A stretch of DNA of 64,000 nucleotides from Longimicrobium terrae (GTDB lineage: Bacteria; Gemmatimonadota; Gemmatimonadetes; Longimicrobiales; Longimicrobiaceae): the NCBI RefSeq assembly GCF_014202995.1, contig NZ_JACHIA010000004.1:248001-312000 (forward strand). Reading direction: 5' to 3'. Made by a program: the position numbers and the translations under genes. The first letter of the stretch is position 1. Every line of letters begins with the position of its first letter. This document shows positions 31,320 to 39,168 of this stretch, one piece after another. Under the pieces are notes generated by a model. That model ran no database searches. It had not been told where the DNA came from and was given only the letters and a program-made list of their open reading frames with translations.

Positions 31320-33341
31320 ATGAGCGCGGAACCCAACGGCCGGGCACCCCTCCTGACCCGGGAACGGGCGGCAGGCGGGCCGACGCCGCTGCATGCGCTG
31401 GTCATGGTCGGCATGCTCACCGTGCTCGGGGCGATGATGGGGACCACGCAGTGGATCGCCTCCGGGTTCGGATACGATCCGCGGCTCGGCCGGCCCATCT
31501 TCGCGGTGCCCGAGGAAGAGCGGATCTGGTTCGGGTGGGCCGCCCTGCTCGTGCTCGGGCTGGCGCTCCGGATGCTGAAGAATCGCGAGGCCTGGCCGCG
31601 GGTTCCGATGCTGCTGCTCGCCGCCGGGCTTCTCGCCGTGCTGTGGGAGGGGCCTCTCTATCACCCCGCGCGGATCCTCGAGTGGTGGCCGCAGCTCCGA
31701 AGCCGGCCGGAGTCCGAGCCCGTCCTCCTCCAGGCCCGCGTCATTGCCGCGTTGCTCTCGGCCTTCGTTGGCGCGGCCGGATTCGTCGCGGTACGGCCGG
31801 CGCGGGTTCGAGCCGCCAGCGATTCGCACGGCTCTGCCGCCTGGGGAACCGGGGATGAATTCCGCGCCACCGAAGCCGAAGCCGAGGAGCTTCACCGCGG
31901 GGGCGGGCTCGGGGCCAAGCTCCTGCTGGGCCGGCACGACGACGGCTCGCTGCTCGTGCATTCCGAAACCAGCGGTCATCTCCTGACGGTCGCCACGACG
32001 CGCTCAGGGAAGGGCATCGGCACGGTGCTGACCAACGGGCTCGGGTACGCCGGATCGATGCTGTTTACCGATCCGAAGGCGGAGTGCTTCTTCGTCACCG
32101 CCGAGCACCGCCGAAACCGGCTGGGGCACGCGGTCCATGTGTTCGATCCCTTCGGGGTCACGCTGCTGGAGGGACAGAACCCGCACGGGATGCGGGCGTT
32201 CTTCAATCCCATGCGGATGATCCCGACTTTCGGACCCGAGGGCCGACTGGCGCTCGTGCGGGCCCGCGTGCTCACCGAAACGCTGATCCTGGAATCCAAG
32301 GGGGAGAACGCCTTCTGGGACCGGCTGGCACGGCAGGTGGGCACCGGGTTCATCCTCTACATCGCCGTACAGTTCGATTCCAAGCGGACTCAGGAGAACG
32401 CCTTTCCCGTGGTGACGCCGTTCGGACGGGATTTGCTGACGCTTCGGTTCCTGACCTCGCTCTCGTCGGATGACTTTCAGGCCGTGCTGGCGCACATGAG
32501 CATCTCCGATCACCCGGAGGTGCGCAGGGTCGCCAACGTCCTTCTCGGGGCGGATGAACGCACGCGCCAGAACATCATGACCAGCGTGCAGTCGCAGCTC
32601 GCGTTTCTGGACGCGCCCCAGATGGCGGAGGTTCTCGCCGAGTTCGTTCCCGACACGCTGGGGCGTCACTCTCGCCCTAATCCGCTCCCGCACGCGGACC
32701 TGTCGCGGATCAAGATGCCCGGGGTGCGGATGACCGTGTATCTGGTCATTCCCCCGTCGTTCCTGGAAGCGTACGCTGGCTGGGGACGGCTGATGATCGT
32801 GGCGATCAACGACATCGTCACGCGGACGACCGCGCCGCCTGATCTTCCGGTCGTGGCGATTCTGGACGAGTTCGCGAACTGGGGGAAGATTGACGCGGTC
32901 CGGCGGGGCGTGTCGCTGGTTGGCGGCTACGGCATTCGGTACTGGCTGATCGTGCAGGATCTGCAGCAGGTCGAGGACGTGTATGGGAAGGCGTGGGGGA
33001 CGATGTTTGCCAACGCGTCGGTGAAGCAGCTGTTCGGCACGTCCGACCTCCGGACCGCCAAGGAGCTCTCGGAGCTGACCGGCGACGCTACGATCTACAG
33101 CGACAGCGGGAATGAGGGTAGGAGCACGGACAGCGCCGGCTGGATCGGGAAGGGCAAGAGCTTCGGCAGCAACATGGCGGAGAAAGGACGGAAGCTTCTG
33201 CTCCCGGACGAAGTTCTGGGCATGGCGCGCAGCAAGCAATTGCTTCTTGTTCGCGGGCATCGGCCGCTCTACGTGGATAAGCTGGACTACTTGGATATGC
33301 CGGAAGTGCGTGGGTTGTACGCTCCAAATCCGATGTACTGA
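31320..33341 (+). CDS. traG: T4SS coupling protein, VirD4/TraG
   Basis: A 673-residue inner-membrane ATPase that recruits substrates to the secretion channel. Hydrophobic segments lie at about 24-45, 75-95, 100-115 and 140-160, which anchor the protein. Walker A ATTRSGKGIG is at 225-234 and Walker B VVAILDEFANWG at about 511-522, followed by YGIRYWLIVQDLQQVEDVYG, the coupling-protein signature. All are intact. It is the last gene of the operon and is followed by a hairpin terminator at 33549-33582. A coupling protein implies a protein or relaxosome substrate, yet no relaxase gene is in view. Confidence 0.93.
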   Translation: MSAEPNGRAPLLTRERAAGGPTPLHALVMVGMLTVLGAMMGTTQWIASGFGYDPRLGRPIFAVPEEERIWFGWAALLVLGLALRMLKNREAWPRVPMLLLAAGLLAVLWEGPLYHPARILEWWPQLRSRPESEPVLLQARVIAALLSAFVGAAGFVAVRPARVRAASDSHGSAAWGTGDEFRATEAEAEELHRGGGLGAKLLLGRHDDGSLLVHSETSGHLLTVATTRSGKGIGTVLTNGLGYAGSMLFTDPKAECFFVTAEHRRNRLGHAVHVFDPFGVTLLEGQNPHGMRAFFNPMRMIPTFGPEGRLALVRARVLTETLILESKGENAFWDRLARQVGTGFILYIAVQFDSKRTQENAFPVVTPFGRDLLTLRFLTSLSSDDFQAVLAHMSISDHPEVRRVANVLLGADERTRQNIMTSVQSQLAFLDAPQMAEVLAEFVPDTLGRHSRPNPLPHADLSRIKMPGVRMTVYLVIPPSFLEAYAGWGRLMIVAINDIVTRTTAPPDLPVVAILDEFANWGKIDAVRRGVSLVGGYGIRYWLIVQDLQQVEDVYGKAWGTMFANASVKQLFGTSDLRTAKELSELTGDATIYSDSGNEGRSTDSAGWIGKGKSFGSNMAEKGRKLLLPDEVLGMARSKQLLLVRGHRPLYVDKLDYLDMPEVRGLYAPNPMY

Positions 33342-33708
33342 ACGGTATATCGTACAGAACGCCTGTTGGGCGACATGGATTTCGTCTCACGTCAGACATG
33401 AGTTTTGTCGCATCGGACATCAAGATATGCTACACGTGGTGTAGCTTTCGGGTACTTCGATGAGCCGACGGACCCGCGCCCTCCAACCACCGCTCGTGCG
33501 CCCAGACGCTGGCATAAGGCAGCTGTCTCAATAACGTGCATAAACGCGCGTATACCCGGCTGGCCATCCAGCCGGGTATACGTTGTTCTCGTGCTGGACC
33601 AATGCAGGCTGGCACGCCCCGGCCCGAGAAGCGCCAAGGGGCCTCATCGCCCACCACGAACACAGCGGGCGACTGGTGTGAGCGCGACCCGCATCCCCCG
33701 GTGAGGCT
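33342..33708. other. Intergenic region after the secretion operon
   Basis: No gene is convincing here. It contains a palindrome CTACACGTGGTGTAG (33430-33444) and the strong hairpin annotated separately. Short frames across it are shadows of the inverted repeat. Composition is lower in GC than the secretion operon, which may mark the start of an accessory segment. Confidence 0.5.
33549..33582. terminator. Bidirectional hairpin between traG and the minus-strand operon
   Basis: A 15-bp perfect inverted repeat (33549-33563 with 33568-33582) with a four-base CCAT loop. It is followed on the plus strand by TTGTTCTC. It lies between the convergent traG transcript and the oxidoreductase operon and can end both. 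Confidence 0.7.
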
Positions 33709-34560
33709 TCAGCGCCCCCCGAACGCACCCGCAACAAGCTCCCGAAGCGCCCGTGGCTTCCGCCCCGCCAGGCGCTCGACGTCGCCGGTAACGATGTCGA
33801 AGCCGCCCTGCACGAACTTCTCCTGGATGGACAGGATCGTTCCGACGATTGCACCCGGCAGCCCCGCCCCCTCCAACCCCTGGCGGAGCACGGCCTCGGG
33901 CAGCATCAGGAACGAGAACGGCTGCCCCGACGCCTCAGCCACCAGAGCGGCCCGCTCCGCGCCCGTGAGGCTCTCCGGCCCGGTCGCGTTGTATATCGCA
34001 CCTGCGTGGCCTTCGCTCGTCAGGACGCCGGCCGCAGCCGCGGCCACGTCCTCGCGTGAGACGAACGCCACGCGATTCTCGCCCAGGCCGGTCAGCACGC
34101 CTCCGGCGAGCGACATCTGCGCCTCCTGCAGGAACGACTCGGCATAGTAATTCATGCGCAGGATCGTCCAGCGCGGCGCGGTCCGGATCAACCGCTGCTC
34201 GGCGGCCCAGTACGACGCGTAGATGTCCGGCTCCTCCGCCGCGCGCGTGCCCGCAGACGACATGAGCACGATGTGCCCGACGCCAGCCGCGACCGCCGCG
34301 TCGATGGCGGCCAGCGACTGGCTCGCGCGCCGGCCGGGGCCCATCTCCGAACTCGGGATGAGCAGCAGCCGGTCCAGCCCCTCGTAGGCGGCGGCGAGCG
34401 TCTCCGGCCGGTCGTAGTCGCCCAGGCGTCCCTCGACGGGGGCGGTGACCCGCTCCGGCGACCGCGTGATCCCGACGACCTCGTGCCCGCCCCGGCGAAC
34501 CAGTTCCGCTACCGTGGATGCGCCGAGCTGCCCGCTGGCGCCGCTGATTCCGATCCGCAT
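33709..34560 (-). CDS. NmrA-like NAD(P)-binding protein (QOR2/azoreductase-type)
   Basis: A 283-residue atypical short-chain dehydrogenase-like protein. The N-terminal Rossmann motif is GISGASGQLGAST. It continues with HEVVGITRSPERV and the NmrA-family core LMSSAGTRA, then YWAAEQRLIRTAPRWTILRM. This is the pattern of NAD(P)H-quinone oxidoreductase 2 and related redox-sensing proteins, which bind NADPH; catalytic Tyr-x-x-x-Lys is not conserved in this group. The ATG at 34560 is chosen for its Rossmann motif at residue 4. It is the last gene of a five-gene minus-strand operon controlled by an HxlR regulator. Confidence 0.85.
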   Translation of the reverse strand: MRIGISGASGQLGASTVAELVRRGGHEVVGITRSPERVTAPVEGRLGDYDRPETLAAAYEGLDRLLLIPSSEMGPGRRASQSLAAIDAAVAAGVGHIVLMSSAGTRAAEEPDIYASYWAAEQRLIRTAPRWTILRMNYYAESFLQEAQMSLAGGVLTGLGENRVAFVSREDVAAAAAGVLTSEGHAGAIYNATGPESLTGAERAALVAEASGQPFSFLMLPEAVLRQGLEGAGLPGAIVGTILSIQEKFVQGGFDIVTGDVERLAGRKPRALRELVAGAFGGR

Positions 34561-34592
34561 CTGAGTCTCTCTTTCGTGCAGGTGTGTGTTGG

Positions 34593-35030
34593 TCAGGCGC
34601 GTGATGACCGCGGCGCGATCGGCACCCGCGTGGTGCGTCCCCACGCCACGAAGGCGGCGAGCAGCGCGGGGATGATGTTGAAGGCGATGACGCCGGCCTC
34701 GCCGCGCGTCACGTGGAAGGGCACCGCAAGCGCCATGATCACGGCCAGACCGGCCGCCGCCAGCGGCGTGAGCCACGGCATCACCCGCGTGGCCGCGGGA
34801 AGTACGAGGCCGACGGCCCCGGCGAGCTCCGCGAACCCGATGAAGCGGGCGAGCCACACGGGAACACCCGTGATCCACGGCGACGACTGTGCGGCCTCGG
34901 CGATTGGCTTCAGGCCGTGATTGGCGCCGGCCATCAGGAAGAAGACCGCCAGGAGCACCTGGACGATCCAGAGCGTGACATGGAGCGCGCGGCTCCGGCG
35001 AGCGGGTACGTTCAGCGTGACAGCGGGCAT
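34593..35030 (-). CDS. DoxX family membrane protein
   Basis: A 145-residue protein with four membrane helices: VTLWIVQVLLAVFFLMAGAN, FIGFAELAGAVGLVLPAATR, LTPLAAAGLAVIMALAVPFH and FNIIPALLAAFVAWG. The F.G..ELAGA..L segment and length match DoxX/DoxD-like proteins, small quinone-linked membrane proteins often found with oxidoreductases and stress regulators. It lies between the LLM oxidoreductase and the NmrA-like gene in the same operon. Confidence 0.85.
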   Translation of the reverse strand: MPAVTLNVPARRSRALHVTLWIVQVLLAVFFLMAGANHGLKPIAEAAQSSPWITGVPVWLARFIGFAELAGAVGLVLPAATRVMPWLTPLAAAGLAVIMALAVPFHVTRGEAGVIAFNIIPALLAAFVAWGRTTRVPIAPRSSRA

Positions 35031-35103
35031 GATCGTGTCCGTCGACGTGGTTGAAGGATTTCAGTGCACCGATCGTGTGGTCCGCAGGAGCGGGCGACCT
35101 GCA

Positions 35104-36162
35104 TCATCGCCCTTCGAGCGCTTTGCGGACCAGCGGGAGGACCCGGGTGCCGAGCAGCTCGATGCTCTTGAGAAAGGTGGCGTGCGGCATGCCCCCGACG
35201 TCCATCTGCAGGATCTGCCGCGAGTGGCCGAGGAGGTCATGCAGGTGAAGGATGCGCTCGGCGACCTCGTCCGGTCCGCCGGCGAACACCATCCCGCCCC
35301 GCTCCATGTCGCGCCCCCGCCCCGCCGGTGCCCGTCCCGGGCGCCCGATCTCCGCCGAACCCGTCTGGAACATCCGGAGTTCGTGTTCGAGATACGTTGC
35401 CTTCGCCTCGCGATCGTTCTCGCCGACGAACCCGTGCACCGCCACGGCGACGGCCGCCGCATCCGCGGGGTGGCCCGCCTCGGTCCAGGCCGCGCGGTAG
35501 GCGCGGCCGTATTGCGCCCAGTGCTCCGGGGTCCCGCCCAGGATGCCGAGGAACATGGGCACCCCGAGCTCGACGGCGCGCATCACCGACTCCGGGCTGC
35601 CGCCGGTTCCCAGCCAGATCCGCAGCGGCTGCTCCGGACGGGGGACGATGAGCACGTCTTCGAGCGGGCGGCGCCGGTGCGCGCCGCTCCAAGTCACGCG
35701 ATCGTCGCGGTTGAGCGCGAGCAGCAACTCGAGCTTGGAACTGAAGAGCACGTCGTAGTCGCGCTCTTCGAAATCGAAGATCGGAAAGGTGATCGCGGAC
35801 GATCCGCGGCCGGCCACGACCTCGATGCGGCCGGGCGCGATGGCCGCCGCCGTCGCCAGCTGCTGAAACACCCGGACGGGCTCGTCGGTGGACAGGACCG
35901 TGACCGTGGTGCCGAGCTTGATCCTGCGGGTCGACGCAGCCGCGGCGTTGACGAGCGACGTCGGTGAGGAAATCGGCATCGAGCGCGTGTGGTGCTCGCC
36001 GAAGCCGAAGAAGTCGAGGCCGACCTCCTCGGCGAGGTGCACTGCTTCGAGCGCGTCGCGGATCGCCTGTGCGGTGCTGCCGGAGCCGCCGTCCGCGGTT
36101 CGGGGTGTGTTGCCGAACGTGTAGACGCCAAGCTCGAACGCCTTCCCGGATTCCTGGGTCAT
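35104..36162 (-). CDS. LLM-class flavin-dependent oxidoreductase (luciferase-like)
   Basis: A 352-residue TIM-barrel flavoenzyme of the bacterial luciferase family. It shows ELGVYTFGN at the N-terminus, EEVGLDFFGFGEHHTRSMPI, the RRIKLGTTVTVLSTDEPVRV strand and GRIEVVAGRGS, then LRIWLGTGGSPES near the phosphate-binding region. Such enzymes use FMN or F420 in mono-oxygenation or reduction; the substrate is unknown. Its start lies four bases after the upstream gene's stop, so they are cotranscribed. Confidence 0.9.
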   Translation of the reverse strand: MTQESGKAFELGVYTFGNTPRTADGGSGSTAQAIRDALEAVHLAEEVGLDFFGFGEHHTRSMPISSPTSLVNAAAASTRRIKLGTTVTVLSTDEPVRVFQQLATAAAIAPGRIEVVAGRGSSAITFPIFDFEERDYDVLFSSKLELLLALNRDDRVTWSGAHRRRPLEDVLIVPRPEQPLRIWLGTGGSPESVMRAVELGVPMFLGILGGTPEHWAQYGRAYRAAWTEAGHPADAAAVAVAVHGFVGENDREAKATYLEHELRMFQTGSAEIGRPGRAPAGRGRDMERGGMVFAGGPDEVAERILHLHDLLGHSRQILQMDVGGMPHATFLKSIELLGTRVLPLVRKALEGR

Positions 36163-36166
36163 CGTT

Positions 36167-36829
36167 TCAGTTGCTGATCACGGGCGCCATGCGGCGGTAC
36201 CGTTCGGTTGTGAGCTGGCTGACGAGGAAGGCGGCGATGTCGGCGCGGGACATCGCCGTGCCGACCTTGTCCCGTCCGAGGAACCCGGACCGGATGACCC
36301 CCGTGGCCGGGCGGTCGTTCGGACTGATGATGCGCGCGATCGTCCAGTCGAGGTCCGAGCTGGTCACCGCCCTGGTCATTCCGTCGATCTCCACGAGGGC
36401 GTTGGGAAACGCCAGCCGCGGCATCAGCCGGAAGAGCTTCGCCTGCAGGGTCGGCCGATCGCGCGGGTCGGCGACGGCGGGGGTGGCCAGGCCGATGTAG
36501 CGGTGGACGCCGGCGGCCCTCATCGCGTCGACGATGTTGCGGGTGCCGTTGGTGACCGGGGTGCCGGCCGCTCCCCGCCGCAGCGCCGGCCCCAGCGCGC
36601 TGATCACCGCGTCGGCACCCTCGAGCGCGCGGGTGATGGCGGGCGGCTGGTCGAGTTCCCCTTCCACGATGTTCAGGTCCGGGTGGACGGTGGTGAGCTT
36701 GGCGGCGTTCCGGACGTAGGCGGTCACGGAGTGGCCGGCGGCAAGAAGCTGGTTGACCACGTGCTGGCCGATCTTGCCGGTCGCCCCGAACACCGCAACC
36801 CGCAGCGGCTGTGTGAATGTTGTCGCCAT
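36167..36829 (-). CDS. NAD(P)H-binding protein, NmrA/SDR-like
   Basis: A 220-residue atypical short-chain dehydrogenase. The start ATG at 36829 leads into RVAVFGATGKIGQHVVNQLL, the GxxGxxG cofactor-binding loop. It continues with VVDAMRAAGVHRYIGLATP and DLDWTIARI, typical of the NAD(P)-binding domain family that includes YwnB and BLVRB-like reductases. It is the second gene of the HxlR-linked operon, between the quinone reductase and the LLM oxidoreductase. Confidence 0.88.
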   Translation of the reverse strand: MATTFTQPLRVAVFGATGKIGQHVVNQLLAAGHSVTAYVRNAAKLTTVHPDLNIVEGELDQPPAITRALEGADAVISALGPALRRGAAGTPVTNGTRNIVDAMRAAGVHRYIGLATPAVADPRDRPTLQAKLFRLMPRLAFPNALVEIDGMTRAVTSSDLDWTIARIISPNDRPATGVIRSGFLGRDKVGTAMSRADIAAFLVSQLTTERYRRMAPVISN

Positions 36830-36849
36830 GGTTTTCTTTGGGCTGTGGA

Positions 36850-37803
36850 TCAGCGCACCGTGATGGCGAGCTTGCCGAGCACGCCCCGCGCGAAGTCGCG
36901 CAGGGCCGCCGGAACCTCCTCGAGCGCATACGCGCGCTGGACGGGGATCGTGAGGCTCGCGCTCGCCACCGCGTCCGCCAAGCCGTCCAGCAGCTCGGCC
37001 GCGGGGACGGCGTAGATGGCCTTCACCGTGACCGTGCCGCTCGGGATCTGGTCCGCCGACATGATCAGCGTGGAGGCCAGCCGGCCGCCGGCGCGGACGA
37101 GGGGCAGCACCGCGCCCGGGTCGCCCGCGAAGTGCAGCACCGTGTCGATGCCCTCGGGGTGCACCGCACGGATCTGCGCTCTGAGGTCCTCCCGGTAGTC
37201 GACCACCTCGGCCGCGCCGAGGTCGGAAACCAGGCGCCGCTCTTCGTCGCCGTGCGCGGTCGCGATCACGCGTGCGCCGGCCTGTGCCGCGAGTTGCACG
37301 GCGATGGTGCCGACGCCGCCCGTGGCGCCCGCGATGAGCACGGTCTGTCCCGCCGACAACTCGGCGGCATCCACCGCGAGGCGGGCGGTCGTGCCCGCGA
37401 GGCCGAGCGCACCGCCGGTCTCGAAGCTGATCGTGTCGGGCAGCCGGGCGATGCCGACCGCCACCGGCACGGTGACGAACTCGCCCAGGGAGCCGTCGCC
37501 GAGATACGGCTTGGTGACCACGCCGAAGACGCGGTCGCCCGCCGAGAAAGCGGCCACCCCGGCCCCGACGGATTCGACCGTTCCCGCAAAGTCCTTCCCG
37601 AGGACCACAGGGAATCGGTGCTCCATCATCCCCTTGGCCCGGCCGGCGGCGACCGAGACGTCGAAGCCGTTGATGGAGGCGGCGTGCACGCGGACCCGCA
37701 CCTCTCCTTCGACCGGCTCGGGCACGGGGATCCGCCGGAGCTCCGGCGCCGAGTCGAAGTCGGGGAGGACGACGGCCTTCATCATGGGCGCGTTCGATGC
37801 CAT
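36850..37803 (-). CDS. Zinc-independent alcohol dehydrogenase / quinone oxidoreductase (MDR)
   Basis: A 317-residue medium-chain dehydrogenase/reductase. The GroES-like N-terminal domain has HAASINGFDVSVAAG and GKDFAGTVESVGAGV; zinc-ligand cysteines are absent, which places it with the quinone oxidoreductase-like group. The Rossmann domain has LIAGATGGVGTIAVQLAA. It reduces quinones or enones with NADPH. It is the promoter-proximal gene of the minus-strand operon, directly facing the HxlR operator. Confidence 0.9.
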   Translation of the reverse strand: MASNAPMMKAVVLPDFDSAPELRRIPVPEPVEGEVRVRVHAASINGFDVSVAAGRAKGMMEHRFPVVLGKDFAGTVESVGAGVAAFSAGDRVFGVVTKPYLGDGSLGEFVTVPVAVGIARLPDTISFETGGALGLAGTTARLAVDAAELSAGQTVLIAGATGGVGTIAVQLAAQAGARVIATAHGDEERRLVSDLGAAEVVDYREDLRAQIRAVHPEGIDTVLHFAGDPGAVLPLVRAGGRLASTLIMSADQIPSGTVTVKAIYAVPAAELLDGLADAVASASLTIPVQRAYALEEVPAALRDFARGVLGKLAITVR

Positions 37804-37838
37804 ATTCCCACCGTGCGTTGGTTCCGGGATCGTAGTCG

Positions 37839-37853
37839 GTTCCTAAAAGGAAC
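37839..37853. promoter_or_regulatory. Palindromic operator GTTCCT-AAA-AGGAAC for HxlR
   Basis: A perfect 6-bp inverted repeat with a three-base spacer lies between the divergent HxlR gene and the oxidoreductase operon. On the minus strand it falls in the 17-base spacer of a possible promoter: TTCAGT as -35 and TACGAT as -10. A dimeric HxlR bound there would block that promoter. The operator-regulator link is an inference from position and symmetry. Confidence 0.65.
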
Positions 37854-37928
37854 TGAACGAAAACTATGAAGGTTTGGGGACGCGTGGAAGAACGCACGCC
37901 AACGTGCCCCAGTCACATGGAGGGAACC

Positions 37929-38363
37929 ATGAGCATCACCAGTACGCCTCCCGTGGTTCCGCAGCGCGCGGCGCCGCAACTCACACGCGCGCACGAGCCC
38001 CTTGGCTGCCGTGCCCACGAGGTCCTCGCGCGGGTGGGAGACAAGTGGTCGGTCTACATCATCCACGTTCTCGGTGAGGCGGGGACGCTGCGGTTTGGCG
38101 AGTTGAAGCGCTGCGTCGAGGGGATCAGCCAGCGGATGCTGACGGTGACGCTGCGGAGCCTGGAGCGGGATGGGCTGGTCTCGCGGGCGATGTATCCCGA
38201 AATGCCCCCACGCGTCGAGTACGCCCTCACGCCGCTCGCGATGACGCTCCGCGGCATCGTCGGCCAACTCGTCGAATGGTCGCAGGCCAACCTCCCCGCG
38301 ATCGATGGGGCGCGGGCTCGCTACGACGCGCAGGTGCCGGGGTGGGCACCTGCTGAGGATTGA
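37929..38363 (+). CDS. HxlR family transcriptional regulator
   Basis: A 144-residue winged-helix regulator. The ATG at 37929 is preceded by a GGAGGGA ribosome site; an upstream in-frame ATG at 37866 is less likely. The HxlR signature is clear: Cys27 in PLGCRAHEVL, GDKWSVYIIHVL, LRFGELKRCVEGISQRMLT and LERDGLVSRAMYPE..RVEYALT. The cysteine sits where family members such as YodB and HypR sense electrophiles or oxidants. Divergent from five oxidoreductase-type genes, it most likely represses them until a reactive species modifies Cys27. Confidence 0.93.
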   Translation: MSITSTPPVVPQRAAPQLTRAHEPLGCRAHEVLARVGDKWSVYIIHVLGEAGTLRFGELKRCVEGISQRMLTVTLRSLERDGLVSRAMYPEMPPRVEYALTPLAMTLRGIVGQLVEWSQANLPAIDGARARYDAQVPGWAPAED

Positions 38364-38470
38364 TCTGAACTCCGGGTTCGACCGATTACGGGACCGTCAA
38401 TCAGTCGTGAACCGTGCGGTGCGGTGATCTGCGACCGCGGGTAGAAGGTGCCGTCGCTGCGGCAGGGCGT

Positions 38471-38890
38471 TCACGATGAGCGTTGCTGGCGTGCGAGCAG
38501 GTACCCCACTCCGATGACGGCCAGCATCCCCGCGCTCGACACCATCTCGGCGCGAGGTGAGATCCCCAGACGGCCGGCAAGCTCCGGGACGTCGGCTGCG
38601 GCCCCGTCGGTACCGGGAAAGGCGTATGCGGCACCCTGCGAGCCCCAGAAAAGGGCGGTGAGGAGAGCGGCCTGTTCAACGTCCGGCTCCGCTTGCAACA
38701 AGGCGCGGAGTGCCAGAGCGCCGAGGCCAGTGCCCAGCGCGATCGTCATCGCGTCATGGAATCGCGCGTGGGCGGTCCACTGCGGGTTCAGCAAGTGCGT
38801 GCGGTTCCAGTCCATCAGGTAGGGGCCGCTGGCAGTCAGAACGGCTACACCGTACAGAATCCTTCGGCCTATCCGATCGGCACTCCCCAT
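38471..38890 (-). CDS. Small four-helix membrane protein
   Basis: A 139-residue protein. The ATG at 38890 has a good GGAGG ribosome site four bases upstream. Hydrophobic segments are RRILYGVAVLTASGPYLM, MTIALGTGLGALALRALLQ, AALLTALFWGSQGAAYAF and MVSSAGMLAVIGVGYLLA. The motif MDWNRTHLLNPQWTAHARFH is distinctive, and I recall similar small uncharacterised membrane proteins, but I assign no function. It is transcribed toward the HxlR gene. Confidence 0.65.
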   Translation of the reverse strand: MGSADRIGRRILYGVAVLTASGPYLMDWNRTHLLNPQWTAHARFHDAMTIALGTGLGALALRALLQAEPDVEQAALLTALFWGSQGAAYAFPGTDGAAADVPELAGRLGISPRAEMVSSAGMLAVIGVGYLLARQQRSS

Positions 38891-39168
38891 CTTGCCTCCG
38901 CTGGGATACAGTCTCCATACAATGCCGGGCTGCGGACCGCGGCACGCGAGCAATGTGTGGACCAAGGAATCACGGTGCTCTTGTACCAGGCCGACGCCGA
39001 GAGCAACACCCTGCAACCGTAGTGCGCTGAAGCGCTCTGCCTGGCCCACCTCATGGTCGCCGGAGAGATCGCGGCCATGTTCCTACAGTCGTCCTGGACA
39101 ATCGTGCGCGGTGCGCGCGGTGATCTGCGCCGGCGCTGAAGGGCAGGGGTGGACGTACCACTCCGGCC

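Noticed and set aside
33540-33600. A possible CRISPR repeat or small RNA at the perfect palindrome
   Set aside because: There is a single inverted repeat with no array; it fits a terminator between convergent genes.
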